DNA of 64,000 bases. Origin: Dasypus novemcinctus. Lineage: Eukaryota > Chordata > Mammalia > Cingulata > Dasypodidae. Location of the stretch: NCBI RefSeq assembly GCF_030445035.2, contig NC_080680.1, forward strand, positions 98,089,157-98,153,156, read 5' to 3'. The notes under the pieces were generated by a model, which was not told the DNA's origin, searched no databases, and worked only from the letters and a program-made list of their open reading frames with translations. Numbering within the stretch: position 1 is the first letter of the stretch; each line of letters begins with the position of its first letter. The position numbers and the translations under genes are program-made. Below, piece by piece: positions 12,191-24,173 of this stretch.

Positions 12191-14225
12191 ATTCAAACTT
12201 TATTTCAAATTTAAAAAATCAAATAACAGACAAAAGGCAGCTTAACAAGTTATGGAAGCATTATTCCAAATAATTTGTCAGGTACTTTCATTTAATCAAA
12301 TCCTAAAAACAAATTCAACTGTTCCTCCAGAGTTCAGGAAGATATAAGATGAGTACAGATTGGTTAATGACATGCTCAAGGTCTCCTTGTTAATGAATAA
12401 AAGAAGAGAAAAAAATGCTTAATCATATTCATATCTCATAAAACCAAACTATTTTGACCTTTAGCATTTATATAGTGCCTTCGTTGCTTTTCCTACAAAA
12501 ATATTACACTCTTTTTCTTATCTACAGTCTGTTACATTAGTTCTATTTTTACCATGTGCCACCATATTCTTAACTCCTTTCAGCAGAACATTCCTGTGTT
12601 TATATTATTAACCACAATCTTCATGTACTACCAAAATGACTGTTATACATTCCCTGTATCCTCTAGCTGTCATCCAACCAACATTAACCCCCCTAAACTA
12701 CCTGTTTCAGCCACATCCCCATTTATAAACTAGCTGTTACTGTGTGTTACCATCCACGCTATACATTTCCACACTTTTACAGTAAAGCTAATTAAAACGT
12801 CTACATATATTAAACATCAGTAGTCCATCTCAGTCCTCCTCTTATCTCCGTTAAGAATTCACCACCTACCACCAGGTCTTAAAGGTATTTCCCTACAATT
12901 TCTTCTAGAAATTTTATGGTCTTGCATTTATTTTTAGGTTTTTGATCCACTTAGAGTTAATTTTTTTATAAGGTTCGAGGTAGGGGTCCTCTTTCCTTCT
13001 TTCAGCTATGGATATCCAATTCTTTCAGCACCATTTGTTGAATGGACTGTTCTGCCTGAGCTGTGTGGGTTTGACAGGCTAGTCAAAAATCTCTTGACCA
13101 CACATGTGAGGGTCTGTTTCTGAACCATAAATTTGGTTCCATTTGTCTATGTGTCTGTCTTTATGCCAGTACCATGCTGTTTTTACCACTATAGCTAGGT
13201 AATATGATTTAAAGTCCGGAGATGAGGGTCTGCTTTTCCTTTTTATGATGTTTCTGGCTACTCAGGACCCTAATCATATTAACTTTTCATGAGAAGGTTT
13301 GCTATGTTATACGGTCCTATGTTTGATTTTTTAGCTTTCCTTCTAGTGATAAACACATCCTTAGACTTTCCCTTCCAATAACTATCATCCCCATATGTTA
13401 ATGCTACTAATTACAAAGCCTATGATATGCTTTCATCATTTCTATTCATTTTCAAACAAACTTTTTTTAAAAACAATTCTGCATAAATTAAACCTCAGCT
13501 TTCTATTCTCTAACCACATTCTATTCTCTGGTGACTTACAGTCTATATAACAACTCCATGCAATTGCTCTTTATAATTAGTTCATAAAAGCAAAATCATA
13601 CAATATTTGTTCTTTTGTGCCTGGCTTGTTTCACTCAACATAACATCTTTCCAGTTCATCTATGTTGTCATATGTTTCATGATTTCATTTCTTCTTATAC
13701 AGCTGAATAATACTCCATAATGTGTATATACCACAGTTTGTTTCCCATTCCTCAGTTGTGAACACCTGGGTTGTTTTCATCTTTTTGCAATTGTGAGAAA
13801 TGGCACTATAAACGTTGGTGGGCAGATGTCTGTTCATGTCATTGCTCTCATTCTTCTGGTATATACGTAGTAATGGTATTGCAGGTTCTCATGGCAGTTC
13901 TATATTTAACTTCCTTATGAACTGCCTAACAGATTTTCACAGTAGCTGTACCATTCTACATTTCTACCAACAGTCAATAAGCATTCCAATCACTCCATAT
14001 CCTCTCCAACACTTGCAGTGTTCTGTTTTTTTTAATAAAATTTTATTGAGATACAGCATTCACACATGAACATACATAAACAGTAGGTGTATAGTAAAAA
14101 GTTTTACATTTACAAAACAAACATGCATATCATCATACAAGGTCCCCATACATTTCCCCACCACCAACAACTTGCATTGTTCTGAAACATTTGTTACAAA
14201 CTAAGAAAGAGCATCATATTACTAC
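12191..14225 (-). repeat. Antisense L1 fragments, second block
   Basis: The order on the minus strand is 3'UTR-like sequence (12191-12880), an ORF2 mid to C-terminal fragment (about 12890-13270), another 3'UTR and ORF2 C-terminus (13275-13990, including the TGTATATACCACA and AACACCTGGGTTGTTTTC landmarks) and an older L1 3' end (about 14025-14225). All are decayed. Confidence 0.65.
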
Positions 14226-14312
14226 TGCAGCAGGTGTAACTCAGTAGTCGAGTGCAGACTTCACATGTTTGAGGTCCTGTGTTCAATCTCTGGTGCCTCA
14301 TAAAAAATACAT
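14226..14312 (+). repeat. tRNA-derived SINE monomer
   Basis: A single head about 85 bp long has a box-A-like GTGTAACTCAGTAG, a box-B-like TGTTCAATCTCTGG and a short A-rich tail. It looks like a lone DAS-type head. It is not a tRNA gene, because the arms do not pair well. Confidence 0.6.
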
Positions 14313-14767
14313 ATATTAGTACTAACTATGGCCCATATCTTACATTTGGTGTATTTTTCCCTAAACTCACCTGATTATTAACATAATATATTAGTATTAT
14401 ATATTTGTTATTGTTCATGAGAAAACATTCTCATATTTGTCCTATGTACCACAGTCCATCTTCCACCACCGGATTCCCTGTGTTATATAGACCCATGCTT
14501 TGTACAAGCCATTCAAAGTGTAGACTCAGTGGCTCTCATTTTCATCAGAGTTGTGCTGTCATCACCTCAATTTTAGAGCATTTTCATTACTCCAAAAGGA
14601 AAAATTACATACCTCCTTGTAACTCCCTATTGTTGTCCCTTAGAAGTGAAATATCTTTCTGCCATTGCTGCAAAATATTACAATATTTCTTTAAATATTG
14701 TCCATAAGTTATATTAGTTGTAATTTTCCCATGTATCACCATATTCCTATTTGTAAAAGAGCATTCT
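14313..14767 (-). repeat. Antisense L1 3'UTR fragment
   Basis: The wording matches the L1 3'UTR seen at 10620-11000 and 15700-16500. It is interrupted at its left end by the SINE monomer and at its right end by the sense L1 3' end. Confidence 0.55.
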
Positions 14768-15050
14768 CAGCAGCTACCTAAATGATCTTGCAGGGACAGA
14801 TGATGGACATTATATATCCTGCCATAACCCTCTGAATGTACTGGGGGAGAGTGTAAACTGCAAAGTAAATTATTATCCATATGGAGGAGAAGTGCTCCAA
14901 AATGTATTCACCAAACACAATGAATATGCCACAATGATGAAAGAGGTTGTTGATAAGGGAGGAGTGGGGGGGGTATATGGAAACCTCATATTTTTTAATG
15001 TAACATTTTTTATGATCTATGATCTTCAAAAAATACAATTAAAATTTTTA
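14768..15050 (+). mobile_element. 5'-truncated L1 3' end, sense
   Basis: It carries the last roughly 250 bp of the local L1 3'UTR, including a G-rich run near 14965-14976. A perfect 13-bp duplication, AAAAGAGCATTCT, lies at 14755-14767 and 15051-15063. Confidence 0.88.
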
Positions 15051-15690
15051 AAAAGAGCATTCTTATGTTTATACTATCAACTACAATCTTCATCCACCAC
15101 TGAAATAACTGTTACTCATACCCTAGATTATTCTCTAGCTCCTTTTCAATTAACATGTATGTCCACAGACTGCCCCTTTTAGTCACAATCACATTTAAAA
15201 CCAGCCATATTTGTTATACTCATTATAATGTGTTACCATCAATTCTATTTCCACGTTTATAGTCAAGCTAATTAGAAATTTTACGTACATTAAGCATTGG
15301 TACCCCTTTTCAGTCCTCATTCTCTCTCCTAGTAACCTATAGTCTAGGTTTTAACTCCCTGCATTTATTCTTCACAATTAGTCCATATTACTGAGACCCT
15401 ACAATATTTGTCCTTTTGTGGCTGGCTTATTTCCATAGCATAATGTCCTCAAGGTTCATCCATGTTATCCAATGTGTCCCAATTTCATTTCTTCTTAAAG
15501 CAGCATGGTATTCCATAGTATGTGTATACCACATTTTGTTTCTCCATTCATTGGTTGATGGACACTTGGATTGTTTTTGGCAATTGTTATAATGCCACTG
15601 TGAACATTGGTGTGCAAATGTCTGTTCATGTCACTGGAATCATACAATATGTGGTACTTTGTGTCTGGTTTCATTCACTTAGCATAATGG
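15051..15690 (-). repeat. Antisense L1 3'UTR and ORF2 C-terminus fragment
   Basis: This continues the fragment interrupted by the element at 14768 and ends near 15640. The same landmarks recur further right at 16600-16820, so this is a separate copy from the long antisense L1 that follows. Confidence 0.6.
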
Positions 15691-15899
15691 GGTTTTTTTA
15701 ATGTCTTATATTAATATCCTGTAACAGTAACATACATTGCTCAGTTTCAAAGAAAAAAGTCTTATATATGCAATATTAACATATAAATATTTCACATGAA
15801 GTTTTACTATGCTACACAGTCCCATGTTACATTTTTTAGCTTTCTTTTTAGTAACATACACAACCTTAAACTTGCCCTTTCAACCACTGTCATACCCAT

Positions 15900-16385
15900 T
15901 GTATTAGTCAGCCAAAGGGGTGCTGATGCAAAATACCAGAAATTAGTTGGTTTTCATAAAGGGTATTTACTTGGGGTATGAGCTTACAGATACCAGGCCA
16001 TAAAGCATAAGTTACTTCCCTCACCAGAGTCTATTTGGAGCAAGATGGCTACTGATGTCTGTGAGGGTTCAGGCTTCCTAGATTCCTACGTTCCTGGGGC
16101 TTGCTTTTCTCTGGGTTCAAGATTCCTTTCTTCCTGAGGCTAGCTTCTCTTTCCTCTGTATGCTTACTTCCCAGGGTTCCAGGTTAAGTCTTCAGCATCA
16201 AACTCCAACATCAGAAAACTTTCAACTCTGTTTTTTTGCCATGCCTTTTATCTGTGAGTCCCCACCCACTAAGGGGTGGGGACTTGACACCCTAATCATA
16301 ACTCAGTCATGGCCAGGTACAGATCAGATTATAAATATAATCCAATATCTATTTTTGGAATTCATAACCATATCAAACTGCTATA
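15900..16385 (-). mobile_element. MaLR-like solo LTR, 5-bp duplication
   Basis: It begins TGTATTAGTC and ends CTGCTATA on the + strand (TG to a mutated CA). A perfect 5-bp duplication, CCCAT, lies at 15895-15899 and 16386-16390. The reverse complement is a second copy of the element at 62589-63076. The minus-strand end GACTAATACA is typical of MaLR/ERVL LTRs. Confidence 0.82.
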
Positions 16386-18034
16386 CCCATGAAATATTAC
16401 TACTAGTTACAAACATTATGTTGTGCTTTTACTTTTTCTATTCATTTCCAAAGATTAACACACACCCTTTATACCAATACTGCACAAGTTAACCCTCAGC
16501 TTTCCATTCCCTAACATTGTTCTATTTTCTGGTGACCCATATTCAAGTTATTAATTCCATGAGATTACACAATATATTTAGTTCATAGTAGCACAATCAT
16601 ACATTATTTGTCCTTTTATAAGGACTTGCTTCACTCAACACAATGTCCTGCAGTTTCATCGATGTTGTCATATGCTGCACTAATTCATTTCTTCATACAA
16701 TTGCATAATATTCTATTATATGTATATACCACAGTTTATCCATTCATCAGTTGATAGACACCTGGGTTGTTTCCATCTTTTGGAACTGTGAATAACACCA
16801 CTATAAACATCAGTGTGCAGATGTCTGTTCGTGTCATTGCTCTCAGTTCTTATGGGTATATACCTAGTATCGGTATTGCCGGATCACATGGAAAATCTAT
16901 ATTCAACTTCCTTAGGAACTGCCAAACAGTCCTTTACTGTGGTTGTACTATTCTACATTCCCACCAACAGTGATTAAGTGTTCCTACCTCTCCACATCCT
17001 CTACAACATTTGCAATTTTCCAGCTTCAATAGTGGCCAGTGTAATAGTTGTGAAATGATACCTCAGTGTTACTTGGATTTGCATTTCCCTAATCGCTAAT
17101 GGTGTTGAACATTTTTTCATGTGTTTCTTAGCCATTTGTATTTCTTCTTTAGACAATTGTCTTTTCAATTCTTTTGCCCATTTTTAAATTGGGTTGTTTG
17201 TCTTTTTATTGTTGAACTGTAATATTTCATATCATGGATATTAAGCTCTTATCAAATATGGGATTTCCAAATATTTTCTCCCATTGAGTTGGCTGCCTTT
17301 TCACCCTTTTGACAAAGTCCTTTGTGATGCAAAAGTGTTTAACTGTGAGGAGGTCCTGTTTATCCATTTTGTTGTTGTTATTGCTCATGCTTTGGGTGTA
17401 AGGTCCAAGAAACTACCACCTACCACAAGATCTTTAAGATGTTTCCCTCCATTTTCTTCTAGTAGTGTTACTGTCCTGGCTTTCATATGGTGGTCTTTGA
17501 TTCATTTTTACTTGATTCCTATATAGGATGTGAGAAAGGGGTCCTCTCTAAATATTTTGGTTATGGGTATCCAGTTCACCCAGCACCATTTGTTGAAGAG
17601 ACTATTTTGTCCAGTTAACATGACTTTGGTAGGTTTGTTGAAAAACAGTTGTCTCTAGAGGTGAGGGTTTATTTCTGGACTCTCAATTCAATTCCACTGA
17701 TCTATGTGTCTGTCTTTAAGCCATTAACATGCTGTTTTGACCACTGTAGCTTTGTAATATGTTTCAAGGTCAGGCAGTGAAATTCCTCCCACATTGTTCT
17801 CTTTTTAAGAATTCCTTTGGCTATTCAGGTGCACTTTCCCTTCCAAATGAATTTGGTAATTGCCATTTCTATTTCTGTAATGTAGGCTGTTGGAATTTTG
17901 ATTGGTAGTGTATTGAACTATAAATCACGTTGGGTAGGATAGACATCTTCACAATATTTAGCCTTCCAATCCATGAGCACAGAATGCCTTTCCATTTGTT
18001 TAGGTCTTCATTGATTTTGTTTAGCATTGTTTTT

Positions 18035-18473
18035 TTTTAAGAGAGTATTTATTTTATTTTCAAAGATTTATTTATTTATTTTATTTCTCTCCCCTCCCCC
18101 CCCACCCCAGTTGCCTGTTCTCTGTGTCTATTTACTGTGTGTTTTTCTTTGTCCGCTTCTGTTGTTGTCAGCGGCACAGGAATCTGTGTTTCTTTTTGTT
18201 GCATCATCTTGTTGTGTCAGCTCTCCATGTGTGCAGCACCATTCCTGGGAAGGCTGAACTTTCTTTTGCACTGAGTGGCTCTCCTTACGGGGCGCACTCC
18301 TTGTGCATGGGGCTCCCCTACATGGGGCCACCCCTGCGTGGCAGGGCACTCCTTGCATGCATCAGCACTGCTTGTGGGCCAGCTCCACACAGGTCAAGGA
18401 GACCCAGGGTTTGAATCATGGACATCCCATGTGGTAGACGGATGCCCTAACCACTGGGCCAAGTCCGCTTCCC
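18035..18473 (-). mobile_element. DAS SINE, antisense
   Basis: The reverse complement has the DAS head (GCGGACTTGGCCCAGTGG, then GGTTCAAACCC-like box B), the conserved body and an AAATAAAT tail. A 12-bp duplication, TAGCATTGTTTT, lies at 18022-18033 and 18474-18485. Minus- and plus-strand open frames across it are SINE artefacts. Confidence 0.92.
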
Positions 18474-18607
18474 TAGCATTGTTTTATAGTATTCTGCATA
18501 TAGGACTGTACTTCTTTGGTTAAATTGATTCCTAGGTATTTGAGTCTCTTTGTTGCTATTGCAAATGCAATATCCCCTCTGATTTCCTCCTCAGATTGTT
18601 CAGTACT

Positions 18608-19086
18608 TGTTGGGAGCGATAAAAAGAATGTATGTCGGACTCAGCGAGAATCAGTAGCACGGCTGCCAGAGAAGAGCCAACCCTCTCAATTAAGCAAACT
18701 ATAATTAGCCCCTCACAATATGTCAGGTCCCACAACATGGCAGAATCCAAATCTGCCTTGTCACTTCCTCATTCTTCTTCCCCTTCAGGTCTTTGTTCTC
18801 TGTCTTCCCGCCACTGCCCAGGCTGACAAGGCAGTGCGCAGGCACAAGGCAGGTAAACTGAAACCCACTCTACATATCAGTAGTGACCACAACCAATCCC
18901 TAACTTTCACCTCCACCCATTACCCCTCCTTTTCCCAAGAGTATATATCCTTTGTTCCCCTCAATAAAATTTGCAGCTTGATCCTCACCCTGTCTCGCTG
19001 TCATTCCTCGCATCTCCTGTCTCATCATTCTCCTCCACGCAAGCCACGAGCCCCAGTTCGCAGCCCCGCTGGCCGGGGCATTCACA
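18608..19086 (+). repeat. ERV class II LTR
   Basis: The 479-bp LTR starts TGTTGGGAGC and ends CA at 19085-19086. It has a TATA-like TATATA at 18942-18947 and AATAAA at 18963-18968. GC-richer sequence follows before the PBS. Confidence 0.8.
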
Positions 19087-19088
19087 GC

Positions 19089-19106
19089 TGGCGCCCAACG
19101 TGGGGC
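19089..19106 (+). promoter_or_regulatory. Retroviral primer-binding site, tRNA-Lys1,2 type
   Basis: TGGCGCCCAACGTGGGGC lies two bases after the LTR end. It corresponds to the 3' end of tRNA-Lys1,2, the primer of Mason-Pfizer-type betaretroviruses, and supports the class II assignment. Confidence 0.85.
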
Positions 19107-19362
19107 TATTGGCCATGCCTTGTGGTAAAACCTTCCATTGAAAACAGGGCATAGGGCCCTGAAAGTTGATCTGAGGAACACTGAAGGCAAAATGTTGTCT
19201 ATCGTCAGGGTGAAGAGGAATGGAAAAAAAACAATCCTTTAAGTCTATGACTATTTTGTGAAAGTTAGCAGGAATCGCAACTGGTGAAGGGAGGCCAGGT
19301 TGTAGGGCCCCCATAGGGATCATAGCCCTGTTAACGGCCCGCAAATCTTGCAGCAATCTCCA
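19107..19362 (-). pseudogene. ERV class II pol fragment (reverse transcriptase), inverted
   Basis: The minus strand encodes the fingers/palm part of a betaretrovirus-like RT: an LLQDLRAVN motif, a [13 protein letters not shown] stretch carrying the first catalytic Asp, and then the LPQGMANSP motif. The YxDD block is absent because the fragment stops at the PBS junction. It has no start codon and cannot act alone. Its orientation is opposite to the adjoining LTR. Confidence 0.85.
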
Positions 19363-21647
19363 AGTACTAATGTACAGAAACATTGTTGAGTTTTGCATGT
19401 TGATCCTGTATCCTGCTACATTGCTCAATTTGTTTATAAGCTCAAGTAGCTTTGTTGTAGACATTTCAGAATTTTCTCAATATAAGGTCATGTCATCTGC
19501 AAATAGTGAGAATTTTTTCTTCCTTTTTTCCTATTTGGATGCCTTTTTTTTTTTTTTTTTTTTTTGGTCTATTTGCTGAATCTAGAACTTCTAGCACAAT
19601 GTTAAAAGTGGTGACAGTGGACACTCTTGTCTTGTTCCTTAGGGGAAAACTTTCAGTCTTTCTCCATAGAGTACAATGTTGGCTGTGGGTTTTTCATATA
19701 TGCACTTTATTATTTTTGAGGGGTTTTCCTTCTACTCCTATTTTTATAGTGTTTTTACCAAGAAAGGATGCTGAATTTTGTCTAATGCCTTTTCAATATG
19801 AATTGAGATGATCATGTGATTTTTCCCTTTAATTTGTTAACAAGGAGTATTATGTTAACTGATTTTCTTATTGTAAACCACCCTTGCATATCAGGAATAA
19901 ATCCCACTTGGTCATGTATAATTTTTTTGATACGCTGTTGGATTCTATTTGCTAGTAATAAGTTGACAATTTTTGCATCTATGTTCATTAGAAAGATTGG
20001 TCTGTAATTTTCTTGTAGCATCTTTATCTGGCTTTGGTATTAGGTAATATTAGCTTCATAAATGTGTTGGATAATTTTCCCTCCTTTTCAATTTTTTATT
20101 GGAAGAATTTAAATAAAATTGTGTTACTTGTTCTCAAAACGCTTGTTAGAATTCACCTGTGAAGCCATCTGGTACTAGATTTTCTTGCTGGTATTCTACT
20201 ATAGACTTATTTTTGGGAGATTTTTGATAACTGATTCAATCTCTTTAAATGTGAATGATTTGCTAGGTTCTTATATTTCTTGTAGCATCAATGTAGGTTG
20301 TTTGTGCAATGTAGGTTGTTAGTCCATTTCATCCAGGTTGTCTAATTTGTTGGCATACAGTTTCTCATTATATCCTCTTAGGATACTTTTTATTTCTACA
20401 GGGTAACTCATAACTTCCCCTCTTTAATTACTGATTTTATTTATTTGCATCTTCTCTCTTTTCTCAATTTCATTTATTTCTGCTCTAGTCTTTATTACTT
20501 ATTTCCTTCTTTTTGCTTAGGAATGGTTGGTTGTTTTTTTCCTAGTTTCTCCAGTTGTTCAGTTAAATCTTTGATTTTAGCTCTTTCTTCTTTCTTAATA
20601 AAGGCATTTAGGGCTATATAGTTCCCTCTCAGTACTGCCATCACTGTATCCAGAAGTTTTGATAAGTTGTGTTCTCATTTTTGTTTGTCTTAATATACTT
20701 AAAAATTTCATTTATAATTTCTTTTTTGACCCACTGATTGTTTACGAGTGTGTTGTTCAGACTCAATATATTTGCGGATTTTCCTATTTCACATCTATTA
20801 TTGATTTCCAGTTTCATTCCATTATGATCTGAGAAGGTGCTTTGCATAATTTCAATCTTTTTATGGTTATTGAGACCTGCCTTGTAACCTAACATGTCAT
20901 CTTTCCTGGAAAAAGATCCATGAGCACTTGAGAGAACGTATAACCTATTTATTTGGGCTGCAAAGTTCTGTATATGTCTCTTAGGTCTAGCTCACTTACC
21001 ATATTGTACAAATTCTGTTTCCTTGTTAATCTTCTGTCAAGTTGTTCTACCCAATTGTATGAGTGAGGTATTGAGGTCTCCAACTATTGTAGAGATGTTT
21101 GTTTCTCCCTTCGGTCTTGCCAGAGTTTGCCTCATGTATTTTGGAGCACCTTGGTTAGATGCATAGATATTTATAACTGTTATTTATTCTTGGTGGACTG
21201 TCCTTTTTATTAATATATAATGACTTTCTGAAATCTTATGATTTTTTGCATTTAAAGTCTTTTCACCCCAATATTAGTACAGCTACTCCTGCTCTTTTTT
21301 GGTTTGCATGGAGTATCTTTTTCCAACCTTTCACTTTAAGTCAGTTCATATCCCTGGATCTAAGGTGAGTCTCCTATAGGCACTATATAGATGGCTTGTG
21401 TGTGTTTTTTTTTTAATCCATTCTGTCTGCCTATATCTTTTAATTGGGGGGTTTAATCCACTCACATTCAATGATATTACTGTACATATATTTACTAATT
21501 TCACTTACGAGTGTCAATTTTTTCCATTCTTTTCTCTTTGTTCTCTCTTCAATTTTAGTCATTCTATCTTTGGTATCACTTATTCTTTCTTCTATCATTT
21601 CAAGTTTGCTGTTGAATGCCACTAATATGTTTGTTTCAATTATTATT

Positions 21648-21735
21648 TTTTTAAGGAGGCCCCAGAGTTTGAACCTGGGATCTTGTACATGGGAAGCAGG
21701 TACCCAACCAACTGAGATATACCCACTCCCTAGAT
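21648..21735 (-). repeat. tRNA-derived SINE monomer, antisense
   Basis: The reverse complement has a TATATCTCAGTTGG box-A-like element and a CAGGTTCAAACTCTGG box-B-like element, about 85 bp in all, with no body or dimer partner. It interrupts antisense L1 ORF1. Confidence 0.7.
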
Positions 21736-22503
21736 AATGTTTTTTTTTTTCATCTCACCTATTGTGTCTTTCATTCCCATGAACTTTGTAACCTTTCTAT
21801 TCAGGTTTTTGTGCTTGCTCAATGTTTTCTTGATGTCATTTATTTCTTTGGTCATATTGTCTTTCAACTCATTAATTTGATTGATTTGATTTTGGAAATT
21901 CATATGAATCTTATTGATTAGTTGTCTCAAGTCCTTGTGTCTCTTCTGAGGCTTTGATATATTCTTATTTGGGCCATTTCTTCCATTTTCTTAGTATGGC
22001 TTCTAATTTTTTGCTGATGTCTAGGCTTTGATTATGGTTGTGAGTTTACTTTGATGTTCAATTTCTCTCACTTTCATAGGGATTTAGTGGTGGGAGCCAG
22101 TGTGTTACCGCTATTCTTTGGTTCTTGCTTCAACCTGTTCTGCGTCTTTAGGATTGTCTTAGTTGCTCAAATATGGACCCTGGACCCATAATGGGTTGCA
22201 GATCCACTTTCAAGGGCCTTGTAGAGGGAAGCTGTAAAGCAGGAAAACGCCTCTCTTATTTTTAATATCCTCACATGCACTTCTTTGGACAGCCAGAAGA
22301 TGATGCTCTTTGGCAGCCCTCTCAGTTCAAAGCCTGGATGGAGTGTGTTTGCTGCAACACAGACCAGATCAATGTGATAGAGGACCCTGCCTGGAGGCTA
22401 AGAAACTCATAATTCAAACTTTATCAGAGGTTGTTCTCCAATTTTTGCTGACAGCCCTCTCTCTTTTCACAGGCAAAAATAATTCCTCTCCCCTCTGTGT
22501 CCT

Positions 22504-22959
22504 TGTAATGGTTAGGCTATGGTGTCAACTTGACCAGGTAATTGTGCCCAGTTGTTTGGTCAAAGAAGCACTGGGCTAACTATGATACAAGGCCATTTAT
22601 GGACTTTAGTCACCATTGACTTTACTGCAGTGGCAAATCATAGATAGCTGGTTATTATTACATCAATCAGGGAGATTGCCATAAGCAATGAGAGACGTTT
22701 AACCCAATCAGTTGAATCCCTTAAAAGAGGAAGTGATTCAAGCATTGAAAGAGAATTTCCCAGCTCATATTTGGACAGCCAACATCTCCCAGAATGCATC
22801 AAGAATCTTCGTTGGACTTTCATCGGCGCTCCTGGTTGCCTAGCTGTGGAACCTGAACTTGTGCATTCCCAAAGCTGCATGAGAGACTCTTATAAATCTC
22901 TCAGTATCGACAGATATCCCTTGTTGATTCTGTTTCCTTAGAGAACCGTGACTAATACA
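22504..22959 (+). mobile_element. MaLR/ERVL-like solo LTR
   Basis: It runs from TGTAATGGTTAG to GTGACTAATACA (TG to CA), with a near-perfect 5-bp duplication (GTCCT at 22499-22503, GTCCA at 22960-22964). The shared GACTAATACA end relates it to the LTRs at 15900 and 62589, though the bodies differ. Orientation is inferred from that end. Confidence 0.7.
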
Positions 22960-23639
22960 GTCCACAACAACCAGTCCTTGTCAGTAGGGAGAATGATAGA
23001 GGGTAGGATCTCTTTAATCCCATGCCACCTCTTATTTTAATCCAACTTCTTAAATTGAGTACTTACCAGGTTTGTGTTTAATTTTTTTCTTATTTCAGGA
23101 TACATGTAGATAATGAATAATTTTTCTTCTAACTACTACTTTAGCTGAGTTTCCCAAGTATGGAAATATAGTGTTTGCCATTCAGTTCTAAATATTTCTT
23201 AATTTGTTTATAATTTCTTTTTTAATGCAAGGGGTTTTAGTAATATATAATTTAGTATGTATTTATGATTACTATAGTACTGTTTACAATAGTACCAGAA
23301 AAATGAAGTATGTAAATTTAAGTCCAGGAGATATAGGCTGAAAACTATAAAACATTGATGAAAGAAATCAAAGATCATCTAATTAAATGGTAATATATAC
23401 TACATTCATGAATTGGAAAACTTAATATTATTAAGATGCCAAATTTAATCTATAGATTAAATATTATATTATTCAACATCCCAGAAAGATTTTTTTGTAC
23501 ATACTGTTAAGATGATTTCTAAAATGTATATGGAAAGGTGAAAGCACTGGAATAGCCAGAACAATTCTTAAAAAAAAAAAAATGGGAGTGACTTCCATTT
23601 TCCTGACATCACTCCCATCCTCACAATAGAAAAGATGCT
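22960..23639. repeat. Old L1-derived sequence
   Basis: About 23330-23640 on the + strand looks like decayed L1 ORF2 downstream of the RT core. The part at 22960-23330 has antisense L1-like wording but cannot be placed with confidence. Confidence 0.4.
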
Positions 23640-23683
23640 GAAAAAAAACTGAAAAGAGCAACTCTGTTAAAATTGATAAACTT

Positions 23684-24054
23684 TGGAAACGGACTTTGGC
23701 CCAGTGGTTAGGGCGTCCGTCTACCACATGGGAGGTCCGCGGTTCAAGCCCCGGGCCTCCTTGACCCGTGTGGAGCTGGCCCATGGGCAGTGCTGATGCG
23801 CGCAAGGAGTGCCGTGCTACACAGGGGTGTCCCCCGCGTAGGGGAGCCCCATGCGCAAGGAGTGCACCCATAAGGAGAGCCGCCCAGTGCGAAGGAGGGA
23901 GCAGCCTGCCGAGGAATGGCGCCACCCACACTTCCCGTGCCGCTGACGACAACAGAAGCGGACAAAGAAACAAGACGCAGCAAAAAGACACAGAAAACAG
24001 ACAACCGGGGGTGGGGAGGGGAATTAAATAAATAAAAATAAATCTTAAAAAAAA
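23684..24054 (+). mobile_element. DAS SINE
   Basis: Complete head (GGCCCAGTGGTTAGGGCG, box B GGTTCAAGCCC), body and AAATAAATAAAA tail. A perfect 15-bp duplication, AAAATTGATAAACTT, lies at 23669-23683 and 24055-24069. Confidence 0.95.
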
Positions 24055-24173
24055 AAAATTGATAAACTTCTAGCCAGAAAAAAAAAGAGTAAAAGAGAAG
24101 ACATAAATTATTAATAACAGAAGTGAGAGACTATCACTACTAAATCCATGGACATTAAAAATAATATTATGTA

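Larger units (their letters stand above)
18608..19362 (+). mobile_element. Rearranged class II ERV insertion: LTR + PBS + inverted pol fragment
   Basis: A 755-bp insertion interrupts the antisense L1 and is bounded by a perfect 6-bp duplication, AGTACT (18602-18607 and 19363-19368), the length expected for betaretrovirus-like integration. The left part is an LTR in + orientation with its PBS. The right part is a reverse-transcriptase fragment in the opposite orientation that ends at the duplication with CA. No gag, env or second LTR is present. Confidence 0.85.
15691..22503 (-). repeat. Long antisense L1, near full length, multiply interrupted
   Basis: Read on the minus strand from right to left: 5'UTR-like sequence (about 22000-22500), ORF1 (about 21500-21990), ORF2 endonuclease (about 20640-21480), RT (about 19500-20600), ORF2 C-terminus (16600-18600) and 3'UTR (15700-16600). 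Stops and indels are frequent. It is interrupted by a MaLR-like LTR, a DAS SINE, a class II ERV and a SINE monomer. Removing each restores L1 continuity. Confidence 0.8.

Noticed and set aside
14226-14312. Possible tRNA genes at the tRNA-like heads (also 21648-21735, 60262-60355 and all DAS heads)
   Set aside because: A and B boxes are present but acceptor and anticodon arms do not form proper stems, and most are followed by SINE bodies or tails.
19107-19362. Functional retroviral reverse transcriptase
   Set aside because: Only a short part of the RT is present, without the YxDD motif, start codon or neighbouring pol domains. It is inverted relative to the LTR.
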